From NCBI RefSeq assembly GCF_964355755.1, contig NC_092672.1, positions 13,202,501 through 13,266,500 of the forward strand: a stretch of DNA of 64,000 bases, given 5' to 3'. This document shows, piece after piece, positions 45,403 through 57,240 of this stretch. Every line of letters starts with the position of its first letter. The stretch's first letter is position 1. The stretch is from Antedon mediterranea. Taxonomy: Eukaryota; Echinodermata; Crinoidea; Comatulida; Antedonidae. A model generated the notes under the pieces. That model was not told where the DNA came from. It saw nothing but the letters and a program-made list of their open reading frames with translations, and made no database searches. A program made the translations under genes and the position numbers.

Positions 45403-46270
45403 AGTTGATAGGTGTTTAATTTACAACCAATACATTTTGAAATTTGAAATAACATGTTGTCATTATCTCGTTTACGTAAGGGTCAGCTTATAAGTTTGAA
45501 CAAGGCAATCTAGCAACAGGATGCTGAGCTTCAAAGATCAAAAGTTGTACCTGTGGCTGCGGGCCATAGTACAGTACTGTTGGTATTTGTCGCAGTTAGA
45601 TAATAAGATCAAAATACTGTCACGAGTTCTTATCTTCGCAAGGCGAGATAAATTCTTATTTATATCTTTCATTTAGGGTTAGCTAGCCACAAGGTCATTT
45701 GATTAATAGAATTTCTGTTTTTTATCTGGCGTTACTTTTTGAGCATTGCCCTCTTCCTTCATATTACAATTTGTCAATGTCTTTGCCTTATATATTATGC
45801 CTTATCATCACTGAAATCGCTTTTATTACTCATTATTTTTAATCATGATGATATCTTATTTTATGTTGGAAGAAATAAATGTTGATTTGATTTGATTTAG
45901 TGTCCTGTTGTTAGATTGCTTTGATTTTAAAGATGGTAAAGGCAATTTCGAAAAAAAAAATCTTTAAGAAAAAGTTGAAGAATGATTCCTGTATCTGAAT
46001 ATCCATATTCAAGTCAAACAGCATATATTCTTTCGATGAAAAGTCAAAATGACAAGGACCTAAATATTCATCGCTCCAGTTATGTTTGTCGAACAAGTCT
46101 TCTCGGATAAGGACTATGAACCGTAGGTCCAGTATATACACTTTCAAAAAACGTATTTCATCATTCGAGACGAGTAGACGGATACCCCGGTGAACTTGTC
46201 CCTTTTTCAGGAAGATTACCACCTATCTAACAAGACAGTTATTCATGTATTAATACTTAAAGACATAACT
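45403..46270. other. Intergenic region
   Basis: No supportable gene is seen. A 103-residue minus-strand open frame (45911-46222) has no recognised motif. Confidence 0.45.
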
Positions 46271-46274
46271 TCCT

Positions 46275-46425
46275 GGTAACCGGAGACTAGAAAAATACTG
46301 TGGACAGTTTTTGTGACATTATTTATATTTTCGGAATGAAGCCCACAATGATGATTATTTTTCGATTTGAAACATATTTAAATTCATCTGTAAATCCTTT
46401 GATATATAATGTAGGATAGACGTTT
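46275..46425 (+). pseudogene. Relic of a second GPCR copy (TM6-TM7)
   Basis: Fragments match the 3' part of the GPCR at 44338-45402: a TM6 start (GGACAGTTTTTGTGACA near 46302) and a TM7 piece (TCTGTAAATCCTTTGATATA near 46389, encoding SVNPLIYNV). The sequence between is deleted or scrambled. Confidence 0.72.
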
Positions 46426-46735
46426 AATTAAAGAATTTTTGTTTGTTATAATCCAGTGGTTACAGTTACTAAATTGTGCTGTTTTCCAAACAAGCTGGTT
46501 TATTCTTTCAACATAAGTTTTAATTAAAGTGTGTCAAAATTTTGAATTATTCATAAATGTTCCTATTAATAGAAGAAGAAGATTATTTGATGTATATTTA
46601 GTAAATTATTGCACTAATCAGTAGTGTCAAGGACGCATGTTGCAATGTGTTTAGTTATTTTAGGCCTATTAGAATATTTACAAGAGAAAATGTCAGTTCA
46701 ACGTTTCCATATGTGCCATAATTCCGTACTAATAC

Positions 46736-47091
46736 CTCTTTTACACCGCCTAGCTTAGAACAAACACGTGTCGTATCCGGATAAATTTCCATTTCACAAC
46801 TGATTCATTAACCCGGGAATGACACGGGTTTCGTGTGTTTACACTGCAAAATACCAACCCGTGTAAATGTTCTAGATTAATCGAAATATCGCCCTGTCAC
46901 GCAAGTACACAGGTTTTTTCCGGGTTCACTTGACGCTGAGTACATTCCGCATCACTCACTCTGGTGGTTACGCGACCCTGGTAACTTTTTACGTCGTTTA
47001 CACCGTTCTACATTTCCGCATTTCTGCGTCATGGGTACGACTCTGGTTACACAATTCCGGATCCGCATTTTTGCTGGCGGTGTAAAAAGAG
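46736..47091. mobile_element. 356-bp MITE with CTCTTTTACACCGCC ends
   Basis: CTCTTTTACACCGCC at the left recurs inverted at 47077-47091. The element is more GC-rich than its surroundings, with no coding frame. The superfamily is uncertain. Confidence 0.72.
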
Positions 47092-47736
47092 TATAAGACT
47101 TCTTTGAATCATCTTCTTTTTGGAATAACGTTTTTCCAAATTTTCAACTGACATCCCGATTCTTTTAAAATCAATTATAGCACAACAAATGAGAGTACAA
47201 TGTGGTGATTTGTTGCATTGTTTATTGATTGATCATCCATTATATTAAACCTTTTCAACATTTAATCGTATAATTAGAGTATTATTTCTGATAAAATGAA
47301 ATAAGTATGGAAAATTAAAAACGGTAATAAATATTCTATTCAACATAACGGTAGACCTAATGAAGAATAATATGCCTACGATTAAGCCTATTTATTGTTG
47401 AACGAGTAATTTAGTTGATGCAATTTTTTTCTACGTGCACAATTGTTTAAAATAATGATTTGTTAGAAAATATAAAAGTAATGACGAAGCTGAGTTAACT
47501 AGATGAAGTTGTTATATACGTTTTAAACACACCATTTTACTCAGTATTTTGATAAATGAACTAAATTCAGAATGAATGTGTTTCATGAATGGAGTAAAGT
47601 TACTCCATGATTTTATCGCACCATCTAGTACTTTGTAAGCACTCATCTAATCAATTTATCAACTTCTCTGTATAATTTTTTTCTTTCGAAACGATCATTT
47701 TAATTGTGAAATAGAAGATTCGAGAACCAGTTTCAA
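47092..47736. other. Region upstream of GPCR fragment
   Basis: AT-rich sequence without recognisable coding or repeat content. Confidence 0.45.
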
Positions 47737-48033
47737 ATGTTTCTTTTAGTCGACAATGCATCATATTATGATAAATCTGAATACGGAAATTCAACATCTA
47801 ACACGAGTCACTATGATGCCTTCAGAGACATATTCCTTCTTAGTGACTGGGAGAGGATTTTGCGTTACAAGATTATTCCAGTTGTTGTCACTTTAGGCAT
47901 TGTCGGAAACATAATTACCTTTTTTGTTATAGTGAGTAAATTACACACATCAATTTACGTGTATCTAGCCAATTTGGCAATAGCTGATACAATGTCTTTA
48001 ATTGTGGCACCCTTTTGGGACATCTATATATAA
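47737..48033 (+). pseudogene. Third GPCR: N-terminus to TM2, cut off by an inverted-repeat element
   Basis: ATG at 47737. The frame closely matches the 44338 GPCR: FLLSDWERILRYKIIPVVV, GIVGNIITFFVIVSKLH, YLANLAIADTMSLIVAPF. Similarity ends at about 48021, exactly where the element starting ATCTATATATAAATTTACGT begins. No downstream receptor part is found to the right of the array. Confidence 0.8.
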
Positions 48034-50028
48034 ATTTACGTAAGGGCAAAATTCGGTAAATCGCGCCTTACTTCTAGAATTTTTACTCAATGGTATATAA
48101 AGTTGGTTCATACTTTCGGTACTGATTTTAACCACCTGATGTAACCCTGTTTACTAATTAAATTGAGTTAGATAATTAGTTATTGACGATTAAAACGAAT
48201 TCAGGTTCAACGATTTTCCCCAAATAGGGGTGTTTTCCGATCGTGGTATACACTGTCTAATGGATGTCCAACTTGAAAAATACCCGCACACAATAATACG
48301 AGGACGCTTCGCATTTTCCTATCTCCTCCTATGATAATTGTTTTTAATAGCTGAAAACCGGTTGAACTGCTCGAGTACAGCATCATAATGTTGAAGACAG
48401 GCCGATTTTCTTTTAAAAATACTATTTTGATAGATTTAATTTACGTTTTTACAAATGTATTGATTTGCGATGAATGGAACATTCCAATCTCTCAGTCTGC
48501 CAGTTTGGTTTAACACAAGTAGGTAAATTTATGAGCCCTTGGATTGGAGAATAAACTTGCAATACTTTGACAATACAGTACTGCAAATACCTATTAACCA
48601 TTTTTGGTCGTCATTTGAATCGAACATTTCTTACTGTGAATACTGTTAGATGTAAAAAAATATATACAAACATTTCTTACTGTGAATACTGTTAGATGTA
48701 AAAAAATATATACAAATAAACTTTATTACTGTGATTATGGGTAAGCTCTACTGGTAGATATATAAACACGTAATATAAAAATAAACTTTATTACTGACAG
48801 TTGCTTCTCAACGTTTGCATTAATTGATAATTACAAAAAATATAAACGTCGTAGTGGTGTATCGTTACATGTACTTTACTATTTCAATCGACTATGACAG
48901 TGACAGTTTTAACAAAGTATTATTAAGTTTAATGCTGAAAACCCCCTAACTCCTAAAAAATCAGTAAACAAACAAAAGGAGCTGTGTCCCTTTTATTAGC
49001 AAGTTAAGGGTTATTTTCAACCGACTGGACCAAAGAATATATATCTTTGACTGGACTAGATAGACTAATCACAATAATGTTTTTCTTCATCATTACGAGG
49101 CCTGCTTTATTATCGTAACACAAGAGCCTGGGGAAAATGTTTTTTACTACAAACAAAATAAAAACAATAGAAACAGAAATTTGGCTTTACTATATTTTTC
49201 TTAAATAAATACTTAGGTATGTTTTATTTACGGCAAATTTTGTCATAATTGTAGGGCTGAGATCTAGGCCTATATACAGTGAGTGGAAATAATGATGAAA
49301 ACACGTGGGTAAGAGAACATGAATATGCAACTAGAAACAACCTGGATGACGTACTTCCGTTGTAACGATAATCGTACGCTATGGGTCTGAACACCTCGTT
49401 TTTTTCTCTGCGGTTTGTAACGTGACCTTGATAGTAACGTTGTACGCTAAAACGGTCTAACGCCATGGGTCTGAACAGGGCCTATATATAGGTTTTAGGT
49501 TAATTCCCCAAGGGCCAATAAATTTACTTACAGCTGGTGGTACTTGTGTTAAAGCAAAGAGTTATTATTGGAATGTTCCATTCATCGGAAATCAATACAT
49601 TTGTATAAATGTATATTAAATCTATCAAAATAGTATGTTTTTAAGAAAATAGGTCTGTCTTCAACATTATGATGCTGTACTCGAGCCGTTCAACCGGTTT
49701 TCATCCATTAAAAACAATTATCGTAGGAGGAGATAGGAAAATGCAAAGCATCCTCGTATTATTGTATGCGGGTATTTTTCAAGACATGCATTGGACAGTG
49801 TATACCACGATCGGAAAACACCCCTATTTGGGGCAAATCGTTGAACCTAAATTCATTTTAATCGTCAATAACTAATTATCGAACTCCATTTAATTAGTAA
49901 ACAGGGTTACATCAGGTGGTTAAAATCAGTATCGAAAGTACGAACCAACTTTATATACCATCGAGTAAACATTCTAGAAGTAAGGCGCGATTTACCGAAT
50001 TTTGCCCTTACGTAAATTTATATATAGA
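48022..50028. mobile_element. 2.0 kb family A element with perfect-looking terminal repeats
   Basis: Both ends carry ATCTATATATAAATTTACGT, then AAGGGCAAAATTCGGTAAAT, in opposite orientation (right end near 49980-50028). Similarity extends several hundred bases inward. It truncates the GPCR at 47737. No transposase is seen. Confidence 0.8.
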
Positions 50029-51007
50029 TAGCTGAAAACCGATTGAACAGCTAGAGTACAGCATCATAATGTTGAAGACAGGCCGATTTTCTATTACTAT
50101 ACTATTTTGATAGATTTAATATACGATTATACAAATGTATTGATTTGCGATGAATGGAACATCCCAATCTCTCAGTCTGCCAGAGTTTGGTTTAACAAAA
50201 GTAGGTAGATTTATCAGCCCTTGGTTTAACACATACGGTAGGTAAATATATGGGCCATTTGAGAATAAACTTGATCAATACTGTAAATACCTATTAACTA
50301 TTTTTGGTCCTCATTTGAATCGAACATTTCTTACTGTGAATGTTCGTACTGTTGGATGTAATATAAAAATATATACAAATAAACGTTATTACTGAGATTG
50401 TGGATAGGCTCTACTGTTAGATATATAAACACATTATTATATACACATAAACTTTATACTGACAGTTCCTTCTCAACGTTTGTATTAATTAATAATTACC
50501 AACAATATAAACGTCGTAGTGGTGTATCGTGACATGTAATTTAATATTTCAATCGATTATGACAGTGACAGTTTTAACAAAGTATTAAATCGCAAATGTT
50601 TTACTGTATTTAGAGGTATATTATTTATAGGCGTATAAAACATGAAAAAAATATTTCGTTACTGAGTGGATAAAGAATATATTTAAAAATTGTTCCTCTG
50701 TGTACCTATCCGCTTTCCCATCCCTCAACCCTAATGTTAAATAAAAAACACAAATTGGGTTTCTTTAAATGAGTCCAAATCAAAAATTTGGACTCATTTT
50801 GTGATAAGTTTCTCCTTCGGAAGTAATTCCCAGGGTGCTAATTTTAGTTGACTACATAAATCATCGTGTCTATTTATTCGTTTCTGTAAACGACAATTAT
50901 AGTATTATAGTCCTGCGGAACGTACATTTGAAATCGCCAGTTTTGTTACGCTGAAATTACTGTGTATTCGAGAACCATCTGTGGGCACGACCTAGATGGT
51001 ACGCGAG
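50029..51007. repeat. Array unit 1 (partial) of family A
   Basis: It begins inside the unit (AGCTGAAAACCGATTGAACA) and ends with GAGAACCATCTGTGGGCACG, then TAGATGGTACGCGAGAG. Confidence 0.75.
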
Positions 51008-52675
51008 AGCAAAATTCGGTAAATCGCGCCTTACTTCTAGATTAAAACGAATTTAGGTTCAACGATTTGCCCCAAATAGGAGTGTTTTCCGATCGTGGTA
51101 TACACTGTCTAATGGATGTCCATCTTGAAAAATACCCGCCACAAAAATTCGAAAAGGCTTCGCATTTTCCTATCTCCTCCTACGATAATTGTTTTTAATA
51201 GTTGAAAACTGGTTGAACAGCTAGAGTACAGCATCATAATGTTGAATACAGGCCGATTTTCTTAAAAAAAGACTATTTTGATAGATTTAATATACGATTA
51301 TACAAATGTATTGATTTGCGATGAATGGAACATCCCAATCTCTCAGTCTGCTAGAGTTTGGTTTAACACAAGTAGGTAGATTTATCAGCCCTTGGTTTAA
51401 CACATACGGTAGGTAAATATATGGGCCATTTGAGAATAAACTTGATCAATACTGTAAATACCTATTAACTATTTTTGGTCCTCATTTGAATCAAACATTT
51501 CTTACTGTGAATGTTCGTACTGTTGGATGTAATAAAAAAATATATACAAATAAACGTTATTACTGAGATTGTGGATAGGCTCTACTGTTAGATATATAAA
51601 CACATTATTATATACACATACACTTTATACTGACAGTTCCTTCTCAACGTTTGTATTAATTAATAATTACCAACAATATACACGTCGTAGTGGTGTATCG
51701 TGACGTGTAATTTAATATTTCAATCGATTATGACAGTGACAGTTTTAACAAAGTATTAAATCGCCAATGTTTTACTGTATTTAGAGGTATATTATTTATA
51801 GGCGTATAAAACATGAAAAAAATATTTCGTTACTCAGTGGATAAAGAATATATTTAAAAATTGTTCCTCTTTGTACCTATCCGCTTTCCCATCCCTCAAC
51901 CCTAATGTTACATAAACAAGGCCAACAGCCATTAAGTCGCGTGCTACAATGCATAGTGATACCGGACCGACAGACAGACCGACAGACAGACCGACAGACA
52001 AACAGACAGACAGACAGAGAGACCGACCAACCGACATAGTGAACTATACTGACCAAAATTACTGAACATGTTTAAAAAATAATGTTGAAATGTTTAAAAA
52101 CATTTTTTTTTTTTTATTTACACGTGCGTAGCCTGTCACTTTCGACGTGCTCGTATAACGTAATTTCAAGTTGAAAAGTAAGTCAAGAAAACAGAAATCG
52201 GGCAAAAAGAGTGCGCAATAACATTTAACGCGCAGTGCGCGCGCAAAAATATGCGCACTCATGGCAATTTTGTAAACGCTTAAAATTGCCTGAAATGTAC
52301 TCTTATTTCATCGAAAATAAATTTTGAAAATGTTAAGCGCGCGTACGCATGCGTTACATGCGCTACGCACGTAATTGTATTGCCATATGATGATTTATGC
52401 CCTGAAATTTATGAGTACCAAATTTTATTTAATTGTGATTCATGGTTGTGAAGATATGATTACAAACGTGATTTCGTTAAATCGTGCGTAGACCGCGTAA
52501 TTTTTTATTGCGCACCGTGAAAACATAACCACATTGATTCCTGGCCATAAAGAATATACTGTGAAAAATTGACCTAGCTAGATTAAACTGATATCACGAT
52601 AAGGTCAGAAAGCGATAAAACGCATAGTGATACCGGACCGACAGACAGACAGACAGACCGACAGACAGACAGACC

Positions 52676-52710
<35 letters not shown>

Positions 52711-53017
52711 TGACCGACCGACATAGTGAACTATAGAGTCGCTTCCACGCGACTAAAAACACAAATTGGGTTTCTTTAAATGAGTCCAAATCAAAAATTT
52801 GGACTCATTTTGTGATAAGTTTCTCCTTCGGAAGTAATTCCCAGGGTGCTAATTTTAGTTGACTATATAAATCATCTTGTCTATTTATTCGTTTCTGTAA
52901 ACGACAATTATAGTATTATAGTCCTGCGGAACGTACATTTGAAATCGCCAGTTTTGTTACGCTGAAATTACTGTGTATTCGAGAACCATCTGTGGGCACG
53001 ACCTAGATGGTACGTGA
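51008..53017. repeat. Array unit 2, with an inserted family B element
   Basis: It starts at GCAAAATTCGGTAAATCGCG. It lacks about 115 bases near 51040 that the other units have. It carries the family B element at 51915-52757 between ACATA and AAACACAAATTGGG, which are contiguous in the other units. Confidence 0.78.
51915..52757. mobile_element. Family B element with (CAGACCGA)n tracts and AGTCGCGTG ends
   Basis: The left end has AAGTCGCGTGCTACAATGCA and the right end TTCCACGCGACT, forming inverted repeats. Two simple tracts (51965-52030 and 52635-52720) each start after ATAGTGATACCGGACCGACA. It is a reverse complement of 20321-21090. Its insertion site is uninterrupted in neighbouring array units. 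Confidence 0.8.
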
Positions 53018-54300
53018 GGGCAAAATTCGGTAAATCGCGCCTTACTTCTAGAATTTTTACTCGATGGTATATAAAGTTGGTTCGTACTTTCGGTACTGAT
53101 TTTAACCACCTGATGTAACCCTGTTTACTAATTAAATTAAGTTAGATAATTAGTTATTGACGATTAAAACGAATTTAGGTTCAATGATTTGCCCCAAATA
53201 GGAGTGTTTTCCGATCGTGGTATACACTGTCTAATGGATGTCCATCTTGAAAAATACCCGCCACAAAAATTCGAGGAGGCTTCGCATTTTCCTACCTCCT
53301 CCTACGATAATTGTTTTTAATAGTTGAAAACTGGTTGAACAGCTAGAGTACAGCATCATAATGTTGAAGACAGGCCGATTTTCTTAAAAAAAAGACTATT
53401 TTGATAGATTTAATATACGATTATACAAATGTATTGATTTGCGATGAATGGAACATCCCAATCTCTCAGTCTGCCAGAGTTTGGTTTAACACAAGTAGGT
53501 AGATTTATCAGCCCTTGGTTTAACACATACGGTAGGTAAATATATGGGCCATTTGAGAATAAACTTGATCAATACTGTAAATACCTATTAACTATTTTTG
53601 GTCCTCATTTGAATCGAACATTTCTTATTGTGAATGTTCGTACTGTTGGATGTAATAAAAAAATATATACAAATAAACGTTATTACTGAGATTGTGGATA
53701 GGCTCTACTGTTAGATATATAAACACATTATTATATACACATACACTTTATACTGACAGTTCCTTCTCAACGTTTGTATTAATTAGTAATTACCAACAAT
53801 ATACACGTCGTAGTGGTGTATCGTGACGTGTAATTTAATATTTTAATCGATTATGACAGTGACAGTTTTAACAAAGTATTAAATCGCAAATGTTTTACTG
53901 TATTTAGAGGTATATTATTTATAGGCGTATAAAACATGAAAAAAATATTTCGTTACTGAGTGGATAAAGAATATATTTAAAAATTGTTCCTCTTTGTACC
54001 TATCCGCTTTCCCATCCCTCAACCCTAATGTTACATACAAAACACAAATTGGGTTTCTTTAAATGAGTCCAAATCAAAAATTTGGACTCATTTTGTGATA
54101 AGTTTCTCCTTCGGAAGTAATTCCCAGGGTGCTAATTTTAGTTGACTACATAAATCATCGTGTCTATTTATTCGTTTCTGTAAACGACAATTATAGTATT
54201 ATAGTCCTGCGGAACGTACATTTGAAATCGCCAGTTTTGTTACGCTGAAATTACTGTGTATTCGAGAACCATCTGTGGGCACGACCTAGATGGTACGCGA
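53018..54300. repeat. Array unit 3 (complete, 1,283 bp)
   Basis: It starts GGGCAAAATTCGGTAAATCG and ends at the next identical start. It includes the perfect hairpin ATGAGTCCAAAT / ATTTGGACTCAT near 54062. Confidence 0.82.
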
Positions 54301-54655
54301 GGGCAAAATTCGGTAAATCGCGTCTTACTTCTAGAAATTTTACTCGATGGTATATAAAGTTGGTTCGTACTTTCGGTACTGATTTTAACCACCAGATGTA
54401 ACCCTGTTTACTAATTAAATTAAGTTAGATAATTAGTTATTGACGATTAAAACGAATTTAGGTTCAACGATTTGCCCAAAATAGGAGTGTTTTCCGATCG
54501 TGGTATACACTGTCTAATGGATGTCCATCTTGAAAAATTCCCGCCACAAAAATTCGAGGAGGCTTCGCATTTTCCTATCTCCTCCTACGATAATTGTTTT
54601 TAATAGCTGAAAACTGGTTGAACAGCTAGAGTACAGCATCATAATGTTGAAGACA
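54301..54655. repeat. Array unit 4 (partial)
   Basis: It matches the first 355 bases of unit 3, and similarity stops at GTTGAAGACAGG. Confidence 0.75.
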
Positions 54656-54834
54656 GGACAATTTACACAGTGCAACGCAACATCATTGATTTACATATAC
54701 ACAATATTATTTAAAAAACCGTTGCGAATTAAATTTGGAATTTATTCTGACTTGTTAAGCCTCCACTGATTGTGAGGGCGTTTGTTGTATGAGAAAATGT
54801 ATCTGGTGGGTGAAAATCTGTGATAATACCACAT

Positions 54835-54906
54835 GGCTCTGTTGTCTAGTGGTATGATACTTGCCCTGTAAGCGAGAGGTTGCAGGTTCGAATCCCGCCA
54901 GAGACA
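54835..54906 (+). tRNA. tRNA-like gene, anticodon TGT (Thr) by loop position
   Basis: The acceptor strands GGCTCTG / CAGAGAC pair with one mismatch. The anticodon stem is CTTGC / GCGAG around loop CCTGTAA, which gives TGT. The T arm GCAGG / CCCGC has one mismatch. The B box GGTTCGAATCC is exact, and a run of six T follows at once (54907-54912), a typical Pol III stop. C instead of T before the anticodon and the two mismatches suggest a tRNA pseudogene or a divergent tRNA. Confidence 0.55.
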
Positions 54907-55017
54907 TTTTTTCATACAACTAAAAAATACGGAACTTTCGCCTATGAGCTATGCTCGACGCGATTATGAGATCATGTTCCGAATATGAGCACTGTTTCTA
55001 TAATTTACAGTATGATT

Positions 55018-55044
55018 TATATATATATATATATATATATATAA
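55018..55044. repeat. (TA)n microsatellite
   Basis: An uninterrupted alternating T/A run. Confidence 0.9.
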
Positions 55045-55430
55045 ATATGAATACAGGATTAAGATTATAATATACAGCATTTAAAATTACCCACTATTAA
55101 TTAATCAAATCACTTTAGATTAAGTTACTACAATCCTGAATTTGATTAAGGTGATTAATAAGCTTTCTCTTAAAGTAGGTCCAAGAGTTACAGACGAATG
55201 TATATTTGACATACAAAGGCTAGGAATGCTAAATTTACCCAAATCCGTACTTGTTATATATATTTGGCTTATATAAGTTTTAAATGAAACTCTTTAACTA
55301 TTTTTCCCTTTAGAATGGTAATGGTCATTTTATCGTCATTGATGTGATATATTTTCAATTGTTTTGTGTTAGTTCGATTAAAGTTAAACTTTATTCAATT
55401 AAACATGTTGTTTTGGGTGGTTTTTTTTTT

Positions 55431-56220
55431 TGCTGCTGGTGGTATCTACAATATCTAAAGACTATAGACTATACTTGGGGTAAATGGGGTCTCTAGTCTA
55501 ACTTTAGAGGGGTCTGCAAGGGCCAAGGCAGTGTACAGATAGTCTGTAGGTCATTTGGTATTGTTTACAATGTGCTAAATCATATAACATTGGTTGCTGG
55601 TGGTATCTACAATATCTAAGCTATGCCAGTTTGGAAAATGGAGTCTCTAGTCTAAGCTGGGATAGTTGGGGAAAGGGGGGTCTCTAGTCTAACTTTAGAG
55701 GGGTCTGCCAGGACCAAGGCAGTGTACAGATAGTCTGTAATAAGGTAATTTGGTATTTCATACAATGTGCTAAATCATATAACATCGGTTGCTGGTGGTA
55801 TCTACAATATCTAAGCTATGCCAGTTGGGAAAATGGAGTCTCTAGTCACCTTTAGAGGGGTCTGCCAGGGCCAAGGCAGTGTACAGATAGTTTGTAATAG
55901 GTAATTTGGTATTGTTTACAATGTGCTAAATCATATAACATTGGTTGCTAGTGGTATCTACAATATCTAAGCTGGGCTAGTTGAGAAATAAGGGGTCTCT
56001 AGTCGAACTTTAGAGGGGTCTGCCAGGGCCAGAGCAGTGTACAGATAGTCTGTAATAGGTCATTTGGTATTGCTTACAATGTGCTAAATCATATAGCATT
56101 GGTTGCTGGTTGTATCTACAATATCTAAGCTGGGCTAGTTGGGGGAAAGGGGGTCTCTAGTCTAACTATAGGGTGTCTGGCACTTGCGGTGCAGCAGACA
56201 ATTAGTCTGTTGTTATCCAT
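55431..56220 (+). repeat. Tandem repeat, period about 156-195 bp, five copies
   Basis: Each unit holds GGTATCTACAATATCTAA (55441, 55602, 55797, 55953, 56111), then TCTCTAGTC, CTTTAGAGGGGTCTGC, AAGGCAGTGTACAGATAGT and CATATAACAT. No coding frame persists through the units. More divergent copies of part of the unit may follow to 56560. Confidence 0.8.
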
Positions 56221-56958
56221 TTAGTATTGTATGAACACAACTTGTTCATTTGGCATTCATTTTGAGTGGTACCTCACTCATCTATGCTAACCCCTTTTTA
56301 GGCCCTCCCTCGGGGGGTCTGGCGGGCCTTTTGTAGCAGAGAACAAGTCTATCGTTTGTGATACTGGTATAAGGATGCCAATGGGCATCCCATGGTGGTA
56401 AAATTAAGTGGTATCTCTCTCATCTAACCTGGGTCGATTTTTTAGCACGTTTCGGGGTCCCCCCGGTCTAGACGCAGCAGGGGGTACCCGGCAGACTCCC
56501 ATTTTCATTGACTTCAAGTGACCCCCAAATCACTTAAATAGTCAGATATTGGTACCTAGCTCATCTAACCAAATGTCTCTGGGCTGCCTGTCTAATAGCT
56601 AAACGTACCGTTAGTACATAAAAAAATTTAAACAATTATTAGTAAAATAAAACGCTATTATCATTACATTAAAACAACATGAATTATGTCACAACAGCAT
56701 AAGCTTGTCACAAACATTTAAAATATCATACAAAATAGTGAATGTTTGAATATTGAGTTTGAATTGTTATAACTATCAAAACGTTGAATATTTCACGAGA
56801 CGGAGGCAGTTAGACATAAATATAATAATCAATATTTCAATGAAATTTAGGTTTTATATATAAAATGTACTTGGTTGTCATTTTAATGTTTGTAATACGA
56901 TAATGTAGTTTGCATATGTGACATCATTATTCCGTCAACAAACTCTACGCTTCATTCA
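56221..56958. other. Region after the tandem repeat
   Basis: To 56580 it has G/C-rich runs and recurring ATCTAACC words that may be decayed repeat units. The rest is AT-rich, with nothing recognised. Confidence 0.4.
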
Positions 56959-57240
56959 TCCAGCAGACTTCTTCTAAAACCTGGACCCCGTTCCAGAACT
57001 CGGTTTTACGGTGATCGTGCTTTCGCTGTCGCAGCCCCAAAACTCTGGAACACTCTACCCCTCGAAATACGCTCATCAAAATCTGTAATCACTTTTAAAA
57101 CTAAACTCAAAACTCATCTCTTCAGAGAAGCATAATCACACGCTACTACTTGCACAGATCTTGGAAAACACTGCGCTTGGAAACCTTTGTCTCTTGCGCT
57201 TTATAAATGTTATTTATTATTTATCTTTTCTACATTAAAT
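56959..57240 (+). mobile_element. L2-like LINE 3' end
   Basis: The frame reads LLLKPGPRSRTRFYGDRAFA, then PKLWNTLPLEIRSS, then KTKLKTHLFREA and a stop at 57133-57135. This is the conserved C-terminus of L2/CR1-type ORF2. The 3' part ends GCGCTTTATAAATGTTATTT, a tail like that of the SINE at 6026. Confidence 0.82.

Noticed and set aside
45465-45500. TTTACGTAAGGGTCAG as another family A end
   Set aside because: Only about 12 bases match, and no inner similarity or opposite end was found.
45911-46222. 103-residue minus-strand frame
   Set aside because: It has no recognisable domain and lies between GPCR sequences on the other strand. It could be a real exon, but nothing supports it.
51834-52789. 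Frames with repeated SVCLSVGLSV peptides
   Set aside because: They are direct translations of the (GTCTGTCGGT)n tracts of the family B element.
55431-56220. CRISPR-like array
   Set aside because: Repeat units are long and variable, the sequence is eukaryotic, and no unique equal-sized spacers exist.
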